A stretch of DNA of 64,000 nucleotides from Apteryx mantelli (taxonomy: Eukaryota; Chordata; Aves; Apterygiformes; Apterygidae). The stretch covers positions 8,945,501-9,009,500 of the forward strand of contig NC_089981.1 in the NCBI RefSeq assembly GCF_036417845.1, in the 5' to 3' direction. The notes beneath the pieces were generated by a model. The model saw nothing but the letters and a program-made list of their open reading frames with translations. It was not told the origin of the DNA and did not search any database. The translations under genes and the position numbers were made by a program. Shown here one piece after another: positions 22,478-33,740 of the stretch (within the stretch, counting starts at the first letter, position 1; the number at the start of each line of letters is the position of its first letter).

Positions 22478-23458
22478 ATGCCTGAGAGGAATCACTGTGT
22501 GGCCATTGAGTTCATCCTCTCTGGACTAACAGAAAGCCAAGAGGTGAAGGTAACCCGCTTTTTTTAAGCACATTAATAGGGAATCTTGGAAGGATCATGT
22601 AGATGAATGTTGATCCCCCGGCTTCACACACTGTGTACCTTTCCCTCAGTAACTTGGCTTCTGTGGATTTCTGTTACTCCTCAGCTCTCTCCCCAAGGTT
22701 GCTGGTGAACTCTTCAGCAGTGAGGAGAGCCACTTCAGTCAGTGCCTGTGTGGCACAGCTATTCACTTGTCTCCTCATGGCTAGTGCTGTGTGTCTCCTG
22801 CTGGCAGTAATGGCATATGACTGCATGTGGCTCTCTGTAACCCTCTCCTTTATGCAACTGTCATGTCCTCAAAAGCCTGTACACAGATGGTAATCATCTC
22901 CTGTTTCATTGGCTTTGTCCACACACTTGCGCAAACTATCTCCACCTTCACATTCTCCTTCTGTGACGTTGGTGTTATCGGTCATTATTTCTGTGACATC
23001 CCCCGAGAATCCAGCTTTCATGCTCTGACACCTATAGCAAAGAGACAGTACTTCACATTTTTGGTGTGTTTCGTGGCACCTTCACATCTCTGGCAATTCT
23101 CATCTCCTCCATCTACCTCATCTCCACCACCCTGAGGATCCACTCCTCCAAGCGGAGATGCAAAGCCTTCTCCACCTCTGCTTCCCATCTGAGAGCTCTC
23201 TTCTTGTTTTATGGGAGCACCGTTTTTATGTACAGTAGCCCAACATCCAGCTACTCATTGGACCGAGATAAATGGGCCCCTCTGTTCTCTACAGTGGTGA
23301 CTCCAGTGCTGAATCTTATCAGCTACAGCCTAAGGAATAAGGAGGTGAAGGATGCTCTGAGGAGAGTTTTAGGTCATTATCAGAGAAACTTCAGAAGACT
23401 TGTTAGAAAGAGAACTTTGTTTGGGGAGAATTTATCAAAACCTTGGTACAAAGAGTAG
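22478..23458 (+). pseudogene. Olfactory receptor pseudogene OR1, copy L2 (class II, OR5/8/9-like)
   Basis: Same layout as the L1 copy: ATG at 22478, an early stop in the T-rich stretch with TM1 partly missing, then TM2, LAVMAYD, a frame change into ALCNPLLYATVMSS, FSFCDVGVIGHYFCDIPRESSF, another frame change, then FSTSASHLRALFLFYGS (TM6) and [26 protein letters not shown] (TM7 and tail). It keeps longer open stretches than L1: it lacks the private TGA and 7-bp insertion of L1, so 23066-23458 is open through to the end. The NPxxY of TM7 reads NLISY in all copies. Confidence 0.88.
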
Positions 23459-26400
23459 GACTTCCAAGGAAGATTTGATCAGCTTCCAAGGGTGAGATTC
23501 AGAAAGGTACGAAATTGCTAGAAGTGATTTTAGGTGGACTTTTAACTGGTTGTATCTGCAACTTCTATCTTGAAAGACTGTGTTCCTCTGCTGCTGAAAG
23601 CTGGAGGAATCCTGACTCTTAACTTGCAAGTTCCAAGCACAACCAGGACTCCTGCCTGAGGAGTGCGTGGCACAGAATTGCAGTTCTCTGTTCTTTTAGG
23701 AACGTTTGCTCATGTAGGAAAACCACCAGTCCATCAAGATGAGAAAAAGCTTTCAGAGATATTCAAGAGGAGAAAAGAAATGTGATTTGAATTTATGGCC
23801 ACTTCTGCTACGTCTTCAGTATTTGAAAGGAGTAGCCTCTTCCAGTGCAACACACAGAACCTGAAGTTCTGGAAAGGAAATCTCGGAGAACACACACCCG
23901 TGTTTTTGCCCCCCAAACACTAGGGAAAGTAACTGTCCCTCTTCTGTTAAATCTCCCTCTTCTGTCACTCATTACTACCTCCTTTTTCCCCTTCTGCCTG
24001 GAAACATGAAAAACTACAGCAATGCAGAAAAGATTGACTTCTAATTTTGCTACCATTGTGAAGTAACAAGAACTTATTCCTGCTTTTCATCTCCACATAT
24101 CAGCAATCCACTTGAGGCAACTGAGTGAACTGGTAGTTATTTTAAGGACATTGGACATAATTTGAAAGTTAATCAAGCTGCAGTGTTCTTTCACTTAAAA
24201 GAATGCCGAAATAAGATGGTGACTTACCAACTACATGTCTGCCATCAATGTGATTTTGAGACTAAACGACCAATCATTTCTGGGAGATGAGAAAGTTGGC
24301 AAAGGCTTTGGAATCCTTTTATCAATTCAACTAAGCTAGCTCTAAGGATAGGTGTTCTATCTCTAGTAGATGTTTCATCCCTTCTGGCTGAGTTTACAAA
24401 TGCTGTCCCTCAGTTGGCAGAAGGAGTTGAAATCTTTATTGAGCTGAAAGTGACAGAATTAATCTCAGACAGGCGAGAGGTTCCTGCCTCTGCATAAGGT
24501 TTAGAGTCAAAGGGGGATGGAAAGAGGTCTTGCGGATTCCCTTTGCATTTCACTGCAAGCCTGTTAGGGCTGTTATTTCCCCTGACTTCCTCTCCTTAAA
24601 GCTGTGCATAACTATAGCAAAGATTGTGTCCCTGTGATCATCTATGGCACCCTAAAGAAGGATTTTACAAGTCTCAGGAAAATGTAGCCCTTTGGTCCTG
24701 CTAGTTGTCATCTTTCTGTTGCTGCAGAGGCTGAAGCTCAAGGTTTATCTCTTGTTTTTGATTATTAAGTATCATCAGATATGTGAAGATCACAGTTTTT
24801 ACACGTATCAATGTTGCACTGTCCTTATCTTGGACAAAGAAGTGAGATTTTTAAACCAGATTTCTGAGGTGTCCAAAATTGTCTCTTTCAGTGGACTCCC
24901 AGCTCACAGGAAGGAAATAGCTTGAGAAGAAACCACAGGCATCATTTTATTTTCCTGTGTACGTTTACAGGTCTCTGGGAAGAGCAATGTACAATCCTAC
25001 TCTTCCAGAAAAAGACAGGTAGATCGCCATCAAAGAGCTTCCCTGCACAGCAATGAGTCATGTCTGCACACCTCTCTCTGCGCTGATGTTTAAGATGATA
25101 GTCAAAGCCATCTCGAGCTAAGCATCAGCAGAACCGGCAGCATGGTTCAATCAAGAATCACAATCTCAAACCTAAATATGTTTTCTGACAAATATCATCA
25201 AAAAGAACAGATTTTCAGAAGCCCCGCATTCATCTATGCCTTAGCCTCCACCTCGAGAAACCCAGACAAAATTAGGGAATCTAAAATGTTAAAGAGCTGC
25301 TGTCTCTTCAGATCTACAGTTTGCTTTTCTAAGAAAGCCTTCTGATCCACCATCCAGAATCCTGTTCCTCTTCTTCCCTTCCCCAAATCTCAGTTCCAGG
25401 AGGAGATTTGGGAAAATCCCTGCCTTGAATCACTTCTCATGACAGCAATGCTAAAGTAAGTCCATTTGTGGTAGAACAGCATTGCCCAGAGTCAGGAGGT
25501 CCTAGGGGCATTTGGGGGTTTCCCTGCTGCAAACAGTTGAGGAAAACTCGATGGATCAAGAACAGTACTGTTAAGAATTTTAGGGAAATTTTCAGTGTTC
25601 AGCTAGGAATTAGGTTATATCTTATGGAGTATGGAGAGATATTGGATCCCCATATTTCCACTGAGATACCTATTCCTTAGATCTTTATAGTGTAAAGCAC
25701 CAGACGACTGGCCAAAGTATGAAACTTCATCCATTCTCTAAATAAAGCGGTGAAAAATGTCCCGACAATTGAACTGGATTGTGGCTCCATCATTGACTAT
25801 GGTATTTAACCATGCTTGGATTGCTGCTCTGATAGATTATAAAGCTCAGCTACGACATAAGGTCAAGGCCTTGGAAAGGTGTTAGCAGAGCTCCTTTAAA
25901 TGAGGCGTTCCCAGAGACACCAGGCTGGCACAGTTTGATGAAAATCGGAGTTAATGCCTGGCATTGGGGAACGGCCTGTGTGTCCATCAGTGTTCCTGGG
26001 AGCCTTGGAAAGTCTAGTACAGTGTATGTCACCCTTCACTGTAAGGCAGACACCTAGTGCAGCATCCTGCTCCTCTCATGCTCCTATTTTACCATGCAAT
26101 GAATCGCAGTCCCCTCAAAGGTCTCTTGCTGTCTTCAGCAGCTCTCTCAAGTTGAGGCACCTCATGTCAGCACACCAATATATGTGAGATGAAACCTGCT
26201 TGTGCTGTGCCATCCTGAAGGATTTGCTTTCTCTTGGAAGCTTAGCACCACCATCACTTTTTTTGTGTAGAAACGTGAGCAGACACCACTCTCCGAAGCT
26301 CGTAGGAGCTAGTGGGAAAGCATAACCTCTCAAAATACTTAGTTATTCCTCTTAATGCCAGGAGAAGCCTAGACCTGAGACTTACACAGCTCTAAGGTGT

Positions 26401-26535
26401 CTAAAGGTAAAAGCCACAATACCACCCCAAAGGCTCGGGTTTGACTGGTGACAATATGCTCACATCCTTTTGACTGACAGTTTCCAAAGAAAGATGAGAG
26501 CTACATGAAACCTTGAACTTAGTTTCAGTTCTACT
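23459..26535. other. Intergenic DNA, unit L2
   Basis: Counterpart of 2859-5900 in L1 and of 49017-52070 in R. No gene recognised; only short frames without domains. Confidence 0.6.
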
Positions 26536-26628
26536 CTTGTCTGCTGAGAAGATGGTGGAAGGGCGCATATAGATGAAAATGCATGGCCCAAAGAACAGAA
26601 GTGCAACAGTGATATGGGAGGTGCAGGT
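26536..26628 (-). pseudogene. Olfactory receptor OR2 relic, copy L2 (93 bp, TM6 region only)
   Basis: This short segment is the complement of 48680-48772 in R and encodes part of TM6 and the following loop of OR2 (cytoplasmic TSHITVAL, then a GPCIFI-like stretch, then FSADK). The sequence on both sides is deleted relative to R: about 245 bp on the 3' side and about 960 bp on the 5' side. The 5' junction carries a doubled ATCCTCCAG word (about 26631-26648). It is detectable only by comparison with R. Confidence 0.88.
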
Positions 26629-26720
26629 TCATCCTCCAGAATCCTCCAGATTCATATTTCTGATCTTTGCCCCTTTGAAAAAGGAAGACTAGTCACTAGG
26701 TTCCCTAAACATCCACTTTT

Positions 26721-26766
26721 GAAGTGTTGATTTGGAAACGAAACAGAAGTGTTGATTTGGAAACGA
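26721..26766. repeat. 21-bp direct repeat at the inner end of L2
   Basis: GAAGTGTTGATTTGGAAACGA occurs at 26721-26741 and again at 26746-26766, separated by AACA. Homology to L1 and R ends at the first copy and single-copy spacer begins after the second. This looks like a repair scar at the duplication endpoint. Confidence 0.85.
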
Positions 26767-28546
26767 TCCTTTCTTGGATCTAACAGGCTCTAAAGGCTTG
26801 ATTTTAGAAACACTCGAGGTCCCATAATGGCTGAGGATGGAATCTTCTAGCTCCCTACAAAAGAGTATGCCGCAGTGCCAGAAGTTCCCTGGGTTCAGTC
26901 AACCCTAAGAGACACATCCTGCAAGCTGTGGTGATGAAATTAAGGGTGCAATTCACCTCAACTGCCTTTAGCCATCCAGATGTTAAGCCGCTAGGTGAAG
27001 CTAGCACCATGGGATGTGTCTGCAGTCAGCAGAGAAAGACAGGCAGCTGACTGTGCACACCTAAGACACCTATCTTAGGGCCAAAATATTACCCTTGCAG
27101 GTGCTCCTAAACCTCCATTAATTCTAATGGTAGCTTTAAAAGCTAAGTGCAATGAGACGTTTGTATTCTTAATGGACAAAGTCAGGTGCAATGGTTCCAC
27201 TTGGATTCCCAACCAAGCACTGCCGGTGTGTATGCCTGTCACAGATTCATGCGGCAAAACTATCCCCGCTGCCCCGGTTATCAGCTGGACGAGGAGATTA
27301 CCTGCATAGTCTTTCCGTGTAGCACTGGAGACAGGGTGGGCTGTGGATGAAACAATAATGTTTCAATTTGTCATATTTCACCCGTTCAGGTAGTCTGTCT
27401 CCCCACTTGCTGTGGCATTTGACAAAGGGGTAAGGAACTATTCATGCCGGTTAGATTATCCCATGATTCACCTCTTCACCACTGTCCTTATTTTGACTTG
27501 TTTCTCTCTTCTTTTTGACTATCTCCTGCTGTCTTTCATGGCACTTCTCTATCTTGTCATGTCCAAATTAACAGCTGGCAGGGCGAGTAGGAAAGAGTCA
27601 CACAGTTTGACCTCATTGCACAAAAATGGAGTGAATTTTATTTCTGGACCTTTGGTTTTGGAGGTTTTTTTGGGGGGCAAGATTCTCATTCAAATCCCAG
27701 TATCATGGGGGAGGGAGCAGGGTGAATTGACAGAACGGTGTGAAAGAATTATTTAAGCCATAATTCCAATGTCATGTGAGGGTCGGACACTTTCTCCTAC
27801 ACATGCTTCTTAAAACTTCTAAGAAATTAGTAAGGCCTGACTCTGTCAGACTGAATTATTATCTATACATAAGGCTCCAGAGGCCAAACCAATCACATTA
27901 AACTACATTTCATTAAAATAGAAATCAGTCATCAACATAAAAACTACCAGCTATATGACTACTCGACGATGTTTTCTGGGAGTATGGATAGGAAAAACTC
28001 GGTCTGATTTAAAGCTGCCTAAATTTGTATGTTGACTATCTACAACTTTCATACACTTTTGACAATATTCATCTCACCTAATCCTAGCTATGTGAAGCAA
28101 AGACAATTATATCTGAGCTAATATCCCTGGGTTCCCTCTTTATTAAGACAAGAAAATGAGGAACTTTTCGGGTATGATCAATCTGAGCTAACATTGCTTT
28201 ATTTTAGCCTACTTGTTTCCCACCACTGGCTGTAAAAGGAGCCTCAAGAAATAAGTTCAAAAAGAGACACATACATTGTAATCTAGCTTTTCCTACATGC
28301 CACACACAATTTGGCCTCAGATACGGTGTTTTAAATGACACATAGAAGCTCTGGGCTCCAAGTCCAAACACAGCAATCCTTCCCTGAATCTACCTCTGGC
28401 TACAAAGAGCTGGAAAGACATTGCAAACACCACCAGATGATCACGAGAGAAAGTCACACGAGCTACCACCTCTGTGCTCTCTGCTTAGAGGTCTGTGTGA
28501 AATCAGAGACAGTGACAGATCAGTACTTCACAGTGAAGCCCTCATT
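26767..28546. other. Single-copy spacer upstream of the Mas-related receptor
   Basis: No gene recognised and no counterpart elsewhere in the window. A pyrimidine-rich stretch ending CTCTCTGCTTAG at about 28488 could be the splice acceptor of the receptor's coding exon; the short frames at 27127-27309 and 27412-27756 have no recognisable domain. Confidence 0.55.
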
Positions 28547-29485
28547 ATGAGTGCTAAAACTACATCAACCTCCCTTCCAAATACAACCAGCCTGGCTCAT
28601 GGAGCTAATTACAGTGGGACTGTGCAAAAGGCAGAGCCGTCATATGCTCTCCTCAAGTTCATGGAGAGCTTCTGCCTCATCAGCTCTGCCTCTGGCATGG
28701 TGGGAAATGGCACGGTCCTGTGGTACCTCGGCTTCCGCATCCGGAGGAACCACTTCACTGTCTACATCCTGAACCTGGCTGCCGCTGACTTTGGCTACCT
28801 GCTCTGCATCGCCATCGAAACAGTTCAGTACCTGATGCACTTCAATGTGGGAGTGCAGTTTGGGATATTCCTCTTCCTGGATCTTTTCACGTACGGAACT
28901 GGCTTGTATCTCCTGACAGCCATCAGCATTGAGAGGTGCCTGTCTGTCCTCTGTCCCATCTGGTGCCGAAGCCATCGCCCAAAGCACTTGTCCAGCATCA
29001 TCTCCGGCCTGCTCTGGAGCCTCTCGCTGCTGCTGAACATGCTGGGGTACGTTTCTAGCACTGTTCGCCCCTCTAGCAACTGCCACATACTCCTCATCAC
29101 CACTGGAGTCCTGGACTTCCTCTTCTGCACGCCCCTCATGCTGGTATTCAGCCTCACCCTCTTCCTCAAAGTCAAGTGCAGCTCCCAGCACCTCCAAACA
29201 GGCAGGCTCTTCACCCTGATTATGCTCACCGTCCTCTTCTTCCTCATTTTTGCTGTTCCGCTGAGCGTCCTGATCCTCTTTGACTTCTGGGGCTATAAAT
29301 TTTTCTACTCCCCAGAGACTGGTTTTGTGCTGTCCTGCGTCAATAGCAGCCTCAGTCCAGTTCTTTACTTCATTCTGGGCAGCTACAGGGATCGGAGGAT
29401 TTGGCTCACCGTCAGGCTGGCCTTCCAGAGGGCCTTTAAAGATTCAGCAGATGACAAAGATGAACGGGAAAGCCACAAACAATAA
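28547..29485 (+). CDS. Mas-related G protein-coupled receptor, MRGPRH-like
   Basis: An intact 312-aa class A GPCR in one coding exon, of normal length for the Mas/MRGPR family. Start chosen at the only ATG in frame; the frame stays open 42 codons upstream without a Met. Visible: N-glycosylation sites at N12 (NTT) and N21 (NYS), TM1 GMVGNGTV (50-57), intracellular loop 1 RIRRNHFTVYI, TM2 NLAAAD (76-81), and ISIERC (127-132) in place of DRY, which is typical of this family. TM7 reads NSSLSPVLYFILGSYRDRR, where Ser replaces the Asn of NPxxY. The tail is short and charged. Family members are plasma-membrane receptors for peptides or small cationic ligands, often in sensory neurons; the ligand here is unknown. 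It is the only gene in the spacer and single copy apart from the TM7 relics in both arms. The exact subfamily (H, versus another reptilian MRGPR) is an inference from recalled similarity. Confidence 0.9.
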   Translation: MSAKTTSTSLPNTTSLAHGANYSGTVQKAEPSYALLKFMESFCLISSASGMVGNGTVLWYLGFRIRRNHFTVYILNLAAADFGYLLCIAIETVQYLMHFNVGVQFGIFLFLDLFTYGTGLYLLTAISIERCLSVLCPIWCRSHRPKHLSSIISGLLWSLSLLLNMLGYVSSTVRPSSNCHILLITTGVLDFLFCTPLMLVFSLTLFLKVKCSSQHLQTGRLFTLIMLTVLFFLIFAVPLSVLILFDFWGYKFFYSPETGFVLSCVNSSLSPVLYFILGSYRDRRIWLTVRLAFQRAFKDSADDKDERESHKQ

Positions 29486-29978
29486 CTATGCCCTCTTAAA
29501 TTCATCCCTTCTTTTGCCTGAACACCTTCTGCATTGGAGACAAAAGGAAAGAGAGAGGAAGACTATGAAGATTCCTTTAAACCATTGGACTCTAGAAATC
29601 GGGGCGGGGGGGGGGGAAGTGAATATAAGGCTTTAATTTAGGGTTATCCCAAGCCATGTTGCTAGTCTGCTACATTAAGCCCATATTCAAATGCCCTTTG
29701 TTCATTTAGACTCCTGCACAATATGGCATGAGAAGCAGGCTGCATAGCTTTCTATCTCTGCTTACTGTCACTGTCCTTGGGTGCTAAATTTATTAAACAC
29801 CTTTTTAAAATGTATCAGCTTGGTCTTTGTTTGCTTCTTGCTTTCAGCCTTCACGTTAACTGAGAGCAAAAATCTCAGCTCCTTCTCCATCAGTTTTCTT
29901 GCTCCTAAAGCCATTGCATAGACCACATATTGTCAAAAGTGTCTGGTCAAAAATAATTTCAAAAACAATTATTTTGGC

Positions 29979-29984
29979 AATAAA
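29979..29984 (+). terminator. Possible polyadenylation signal for the Mas-related receptor
   Basis: The first clear AATAAA downstream of the stop, about 495 bp away. Only the hexamer and position support it. Confidence 0.35.
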
Positions 29985-32198
29985 CCATATAAGGGATCTC
30001 TCCCCACCCCTCAACATTCATTTTTGGGAAAAAAAGAAGGTTTTCTAAAAGAAATGTGGAAGGAAGAATGACCACAATGTATTGAAGGAAGGGAGAGCTA
30101 TATGGGGATGTATGTTCTCCTCTGCTTGAGTGCTTTTCCCCAGGTGTCTGCCTGGATGCTGTCCCTGCTTACCAGAAGGAACAGGCCAACCTCCCTCCAG
30201 CCACAAACTGAAAGCTCTCCCTGAAAAAGGAAGAGATGCAGGGTGAGGCAGGGTGCAGGTTGTGGGAATACAAATGAAAAAAGGGATGTGAGTGTGTCAG
30301 AGTTCAAAGGAAGGAATCCTAAGGGAATAACGAAGAGAGTCCCCCTGCTGCCACAAAACTCCCACCATCTGTGGGGCACAGGACTGTGTAGGAAGTTCCT
30401 CAGGGCAGAGAGAAGGGAAGACTGACAAATTCCCATCCCAAAGAAGCCACTAGAGGTAGGAGAGAACTTGGCTAGCCCTGACCTTGCAAAGGAGGTAGCA
30501 GGAGGTGCAGTGGGTCGACCACCTGATTTGCTGGCAAAGGTTGCTGGGTAGAGCCAAGCCCCCTTTCAGGCCAGAAGCACTCCTGTAAAACAGCAGCAAG
30601 CTGGGGAGGCAGTGAGGCTCTATCAGACACACAAGAGCCTGCGGGGGCAGCGAAGGAAGGCACACAGCAGGCGGTCCCCTTCTCCTGGAGTCTGCTCCAA
30701 AGACCCACGAGGGCCCTGTGAAAACCTGGCCAGAAGTAATCCAGAACATCTTCTGGAGGATCACAGGGAGAATACAGGCAGGATCGACCTGTCAAGGACA
30801 TCATCTCACTCTGAGCATGACTCTCAAGTAGTGTGACACATCCCTGCAGTGAAACGGGCTGATAGGGTTAATGCAAGAAATTCAGCCAAATAGAGAGCTG
30901 GGGCCAAAGCTGACTGCATGGTCTCTTGTACACTTTCCATGTCATCCATCATGTCAGAGGTAATCCTCAATAGGCCATTCACTCTCTTTCTTCTTAAAAG
31001 AACAGATGTGATCTGAGAGGGGAAGTAATATGCTAATGCTACTTAAGATGACACAATTACGCGAAACTTAAAAGTACAGATACTATTTTTCTGCTTTTCC
31101 CGTTCAGCTTAGTAAAGTGCGAGTACATCTGCCCTGGCAGTTAACTGGTCAGGAATCTGGACTGTTATGAGCTGCTGCTTATCCCTTCCTGGGGATTTTT
31201 ATCAGCTGTGTAAGGATACAAGGATATGGAAGAGCAGGGAGGAGAGTGCTGGAGGGTGAGGGAGGGAGAGAGGCAGTGGAGCAGTAAACACAGAAAGAAG
31301 CCCAGACTTGGGCCAGCAGTCCTTCACATTTTTCCCCAAGAAACCCTGCAGTCTGTATTGCATCCTTATGGAAACTGGCCTAAAGTGGATTGGCCACACA
31401 CTCCCTATATATCTCAAGAACTCATCGTAATTCTTACTGGAAGGTTGCTCTTGGCTACCCACATTCAGAATACCCTTTCCAGGAAAAGCAGCCAAATCCT
31501 ATCGTGGTTGTCCTTTCTAAGCTGTGCAAGGTTGGACACCAACTTAACCTTACATTTTCTGAACACTAGATGGTTTCCGAGCTCATCAGGATTACCGTTC
31601 TTTTGAAACTGATCTCTAACAGGAAATAGCCTGCTAAAGACCATATCTCAGGAGAGAGATACTATCAAAAACCATTTTTACCTGTTGTAGACAGAGTGCA
31701 GTCCAAACACATTTGTTAGCATGAAAATTAGAACCCTTGTACAAATTATACATATGCAAAGAGGAATTAGGGACACATTTGTCCAACAATTTTAAAAAGA
31801 ACTGATGCTTTTTGTCATGTTCTGACATAGTGAATCGATCCCTGCAGCTCAAACCTGTCTCTGTCAGAGGCAAGGACTCCTTACAAAGCTTTCCTTGCTG
31901 GTGTTTCTGTCCCTGCTTTTCCCCTTCCTCTCCCATCCCTTAAGCAACCTTGTCACTTGGAAAGCTAGTATTTCCCAGCTGCATGATAGCTGGAATTTGT
32001 CCCCTCAACATCCCTCAGGACTTTTCATGAAGAGGTCGCTCTACACCAGCTCAAACTGAAGGAGAATTGAGCTCACAAAGTCTGGTTTTGTCTGAACATG
32101 GAGCAAGTTTCAGGGCATTCAGCCATGCTCTTGACTTCTAATCCTCTCTGTGTAGAGGAAATGACTCATGGAAAGAAAGTTCAGAAGACAAACAGGGC

Positions 32199-32217
32199 AA
32201 AAAAAAAAAAAAAAAAA
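32199..32217 (+). repeat. Poly-A run (19 A)
   Basis: An uninterrupted homopolymer in the spacer. No retroposed gene or SINE-like body is recognisable immediately upstream. Confidence 0.85.
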
Positions 32218-33655
32218 TTTAGCTGACAGAGATTCCTATTTTGTATAGATTGTTTCTGTCCTGGTAATCAGATGAATATTAGCACCCACTTAATTGTGAG
32301 ATTTGGTGGTGGTGGTGGTGTGTTCTCTGCTCTTCATGGATCTCATGCGTATTTGGTAATATATTTTCTCCATCTGAAAATCCATCTGATTTTCTCAGTC
32401 CATTTTGCATTTTCTGGAGCTGCCTTAGGATGTGTTTCCGTTATAACTGTGCTTTGCATTAGAGTAGCAACATATGCATCACCCATTTTGTGGGATGTTC
32501 CTGACAAAGAAAAGGGATCTGAGAAGAATCGAGAATACCCATCGTACAATGTGTGGTGGAGGGAATACTATTAAAACTACTGTCAAAGAGAACCCTAAAT
32601 ATAAGGCAAATCATAATGAAAAGAAATAAAGGGAAAACAAAAGGAAAAGGAAATGGTGACTGGACCAGGTAAATACTTTTTTATATAAGACACAGGAAAA
32701 ATCTTTGCTGAAAGCTTCAGTGTGGGCTGAAAAAGGACAAACAAAAAGCCAAGGTTATTTGAGAAGAGCTAACTCCAGCCGTGCTGGTCTGGTACTGCAC
32801 AGCTGCACTTGCTCTTTGGCAAGGGAATAACATGTCCTGCAGTGATTTCAGAGGGAGCAGGACCAGTCCCTATGTGATTCAATGAACTACATATGAGGAT
32901 TTAGCATGCTTGGCCTATTCCCTTGCAGCTGGCCTGCCCAAGTGGATCTTTTGTCATGCAAACAATTTATAGCATCCCTGTTACCCAATTCCACCCTGTA
33001 ACATGTTTGATCTGGGTCCCAAGATGGCTCTTCATGTTCCACCTTTACCATACCGGCCTCAGTCCATCCTGTGCTTAATAAACTCCAGGCCTCAAGTGCT
33101 CCTCCCGTGCCATGCTCCTGACCTCATCAGACATTTGTGCTTGGGTAAACACCTGGCTGTTGGTCACAGCTTCTTACGGCTGCCTTGGTCCACACAAGAG
33201 CAAGGCTTTCCTGTGAACTGCATTTGTGTGAGCTCCAGCAAGATGCAGAGGTATTACCTAAACCTACAAGTCCCCCCCAAGACTATCACAAGAAAGAGCA
33301 ACACTTCTACTAGTTATGGTCATTTTCCCTTCTCTCGTATTGTTCAAGAAAACGTCATTTAGAGATAAAATAAATGTAAAGTATTTCGGGTGGGAAGGAT
33401 TTATCTTTAGTCTTGGTAAAAGCTAAGGGTAGGATTTAGGTCACCGGACTTCGGGTCCTCACAGTGTAGGTGTGCCAGGTGCCTAGGATCCCACTACAAC
33501 CACGGAGATCCAGGAAATGCAGTCAGTGGAGCCGAAAGAACAAGTGGATATAGAAGGAGGACAGCAGAGAGGTCTCATGGTTTCTAGTGAAATCTCTCCT
33601 AAAGCAATATTATAATCAACTGTCAAAGGGCTTCTCCAAACCTTGTTAACTGACA

Positions 33656-33738
33656 TGAAATGGCTTCAGGAGTACTGTTACTCCATAGAATTAAAACAAA
33701 CAAAAAAGAGAAGTTTTGACCCCTGTTAGTTCTTTGAA
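33656..33738. repeat. 83-bp direct repeat flanking CR1, 5'-side copy
   Basis: Aligns without gaps to 36483-36565, with 7 differences by hand count, all transitions. The CR1 body begins within a few bases of its right end. It behaves like an unusually long target-site duplication. Confidence 0.9.
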
Positions 33739-33740
33739 CT

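Larger units (their letters stand above)
20527..26743 (+). repeat. Segmental duplication unit L2 (truncated direct copy of A-B)
   Basis: A direct copy of 1-6650 of L1 with about 120 bp more at its outer end; that extra piece (20527-20648) matches the complement of 54885-55002 in R. L2 starts inside the CR1 of L1 and ends at about 26743, just past the OR2 relic, in a short duplicated stretch, so it lacks OR3 and everything further in. L2 differs from L1 and R by scattered substitutions. At 910-1152 the L1 and R translations are identical while L2 has several changes. Confidence 0.95.
29486..33655. other. Single-copy spacer downstream of the Mas-related receptor
   Basis: Contains a G-rich run at about 29602-29615, a possible AATAAA at 29979-29984, a 19-A run at 32199-32217 and a short (TGG)n at 32304-32320. 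Open frames at 30098-30836, 31202-31936 and 33003-33362 overlap on both strands and have no recognisable domains. I see no further gene. Confidence 0.55.

Noticed and set aside
28640..29247. 185- and 140-codon frames on the minus strand opposite the MRGPR
   Set aside because: They are shadows of the real receptor frame, rich in charged residues as expected from antisense of hydrophobic codons.
30098..30836. Overlapping frames in the spacer, possible second spacer gene
   Set aside because: Frames overlap on both strands, none has a recognisable motif, and no splice structure could be supported.
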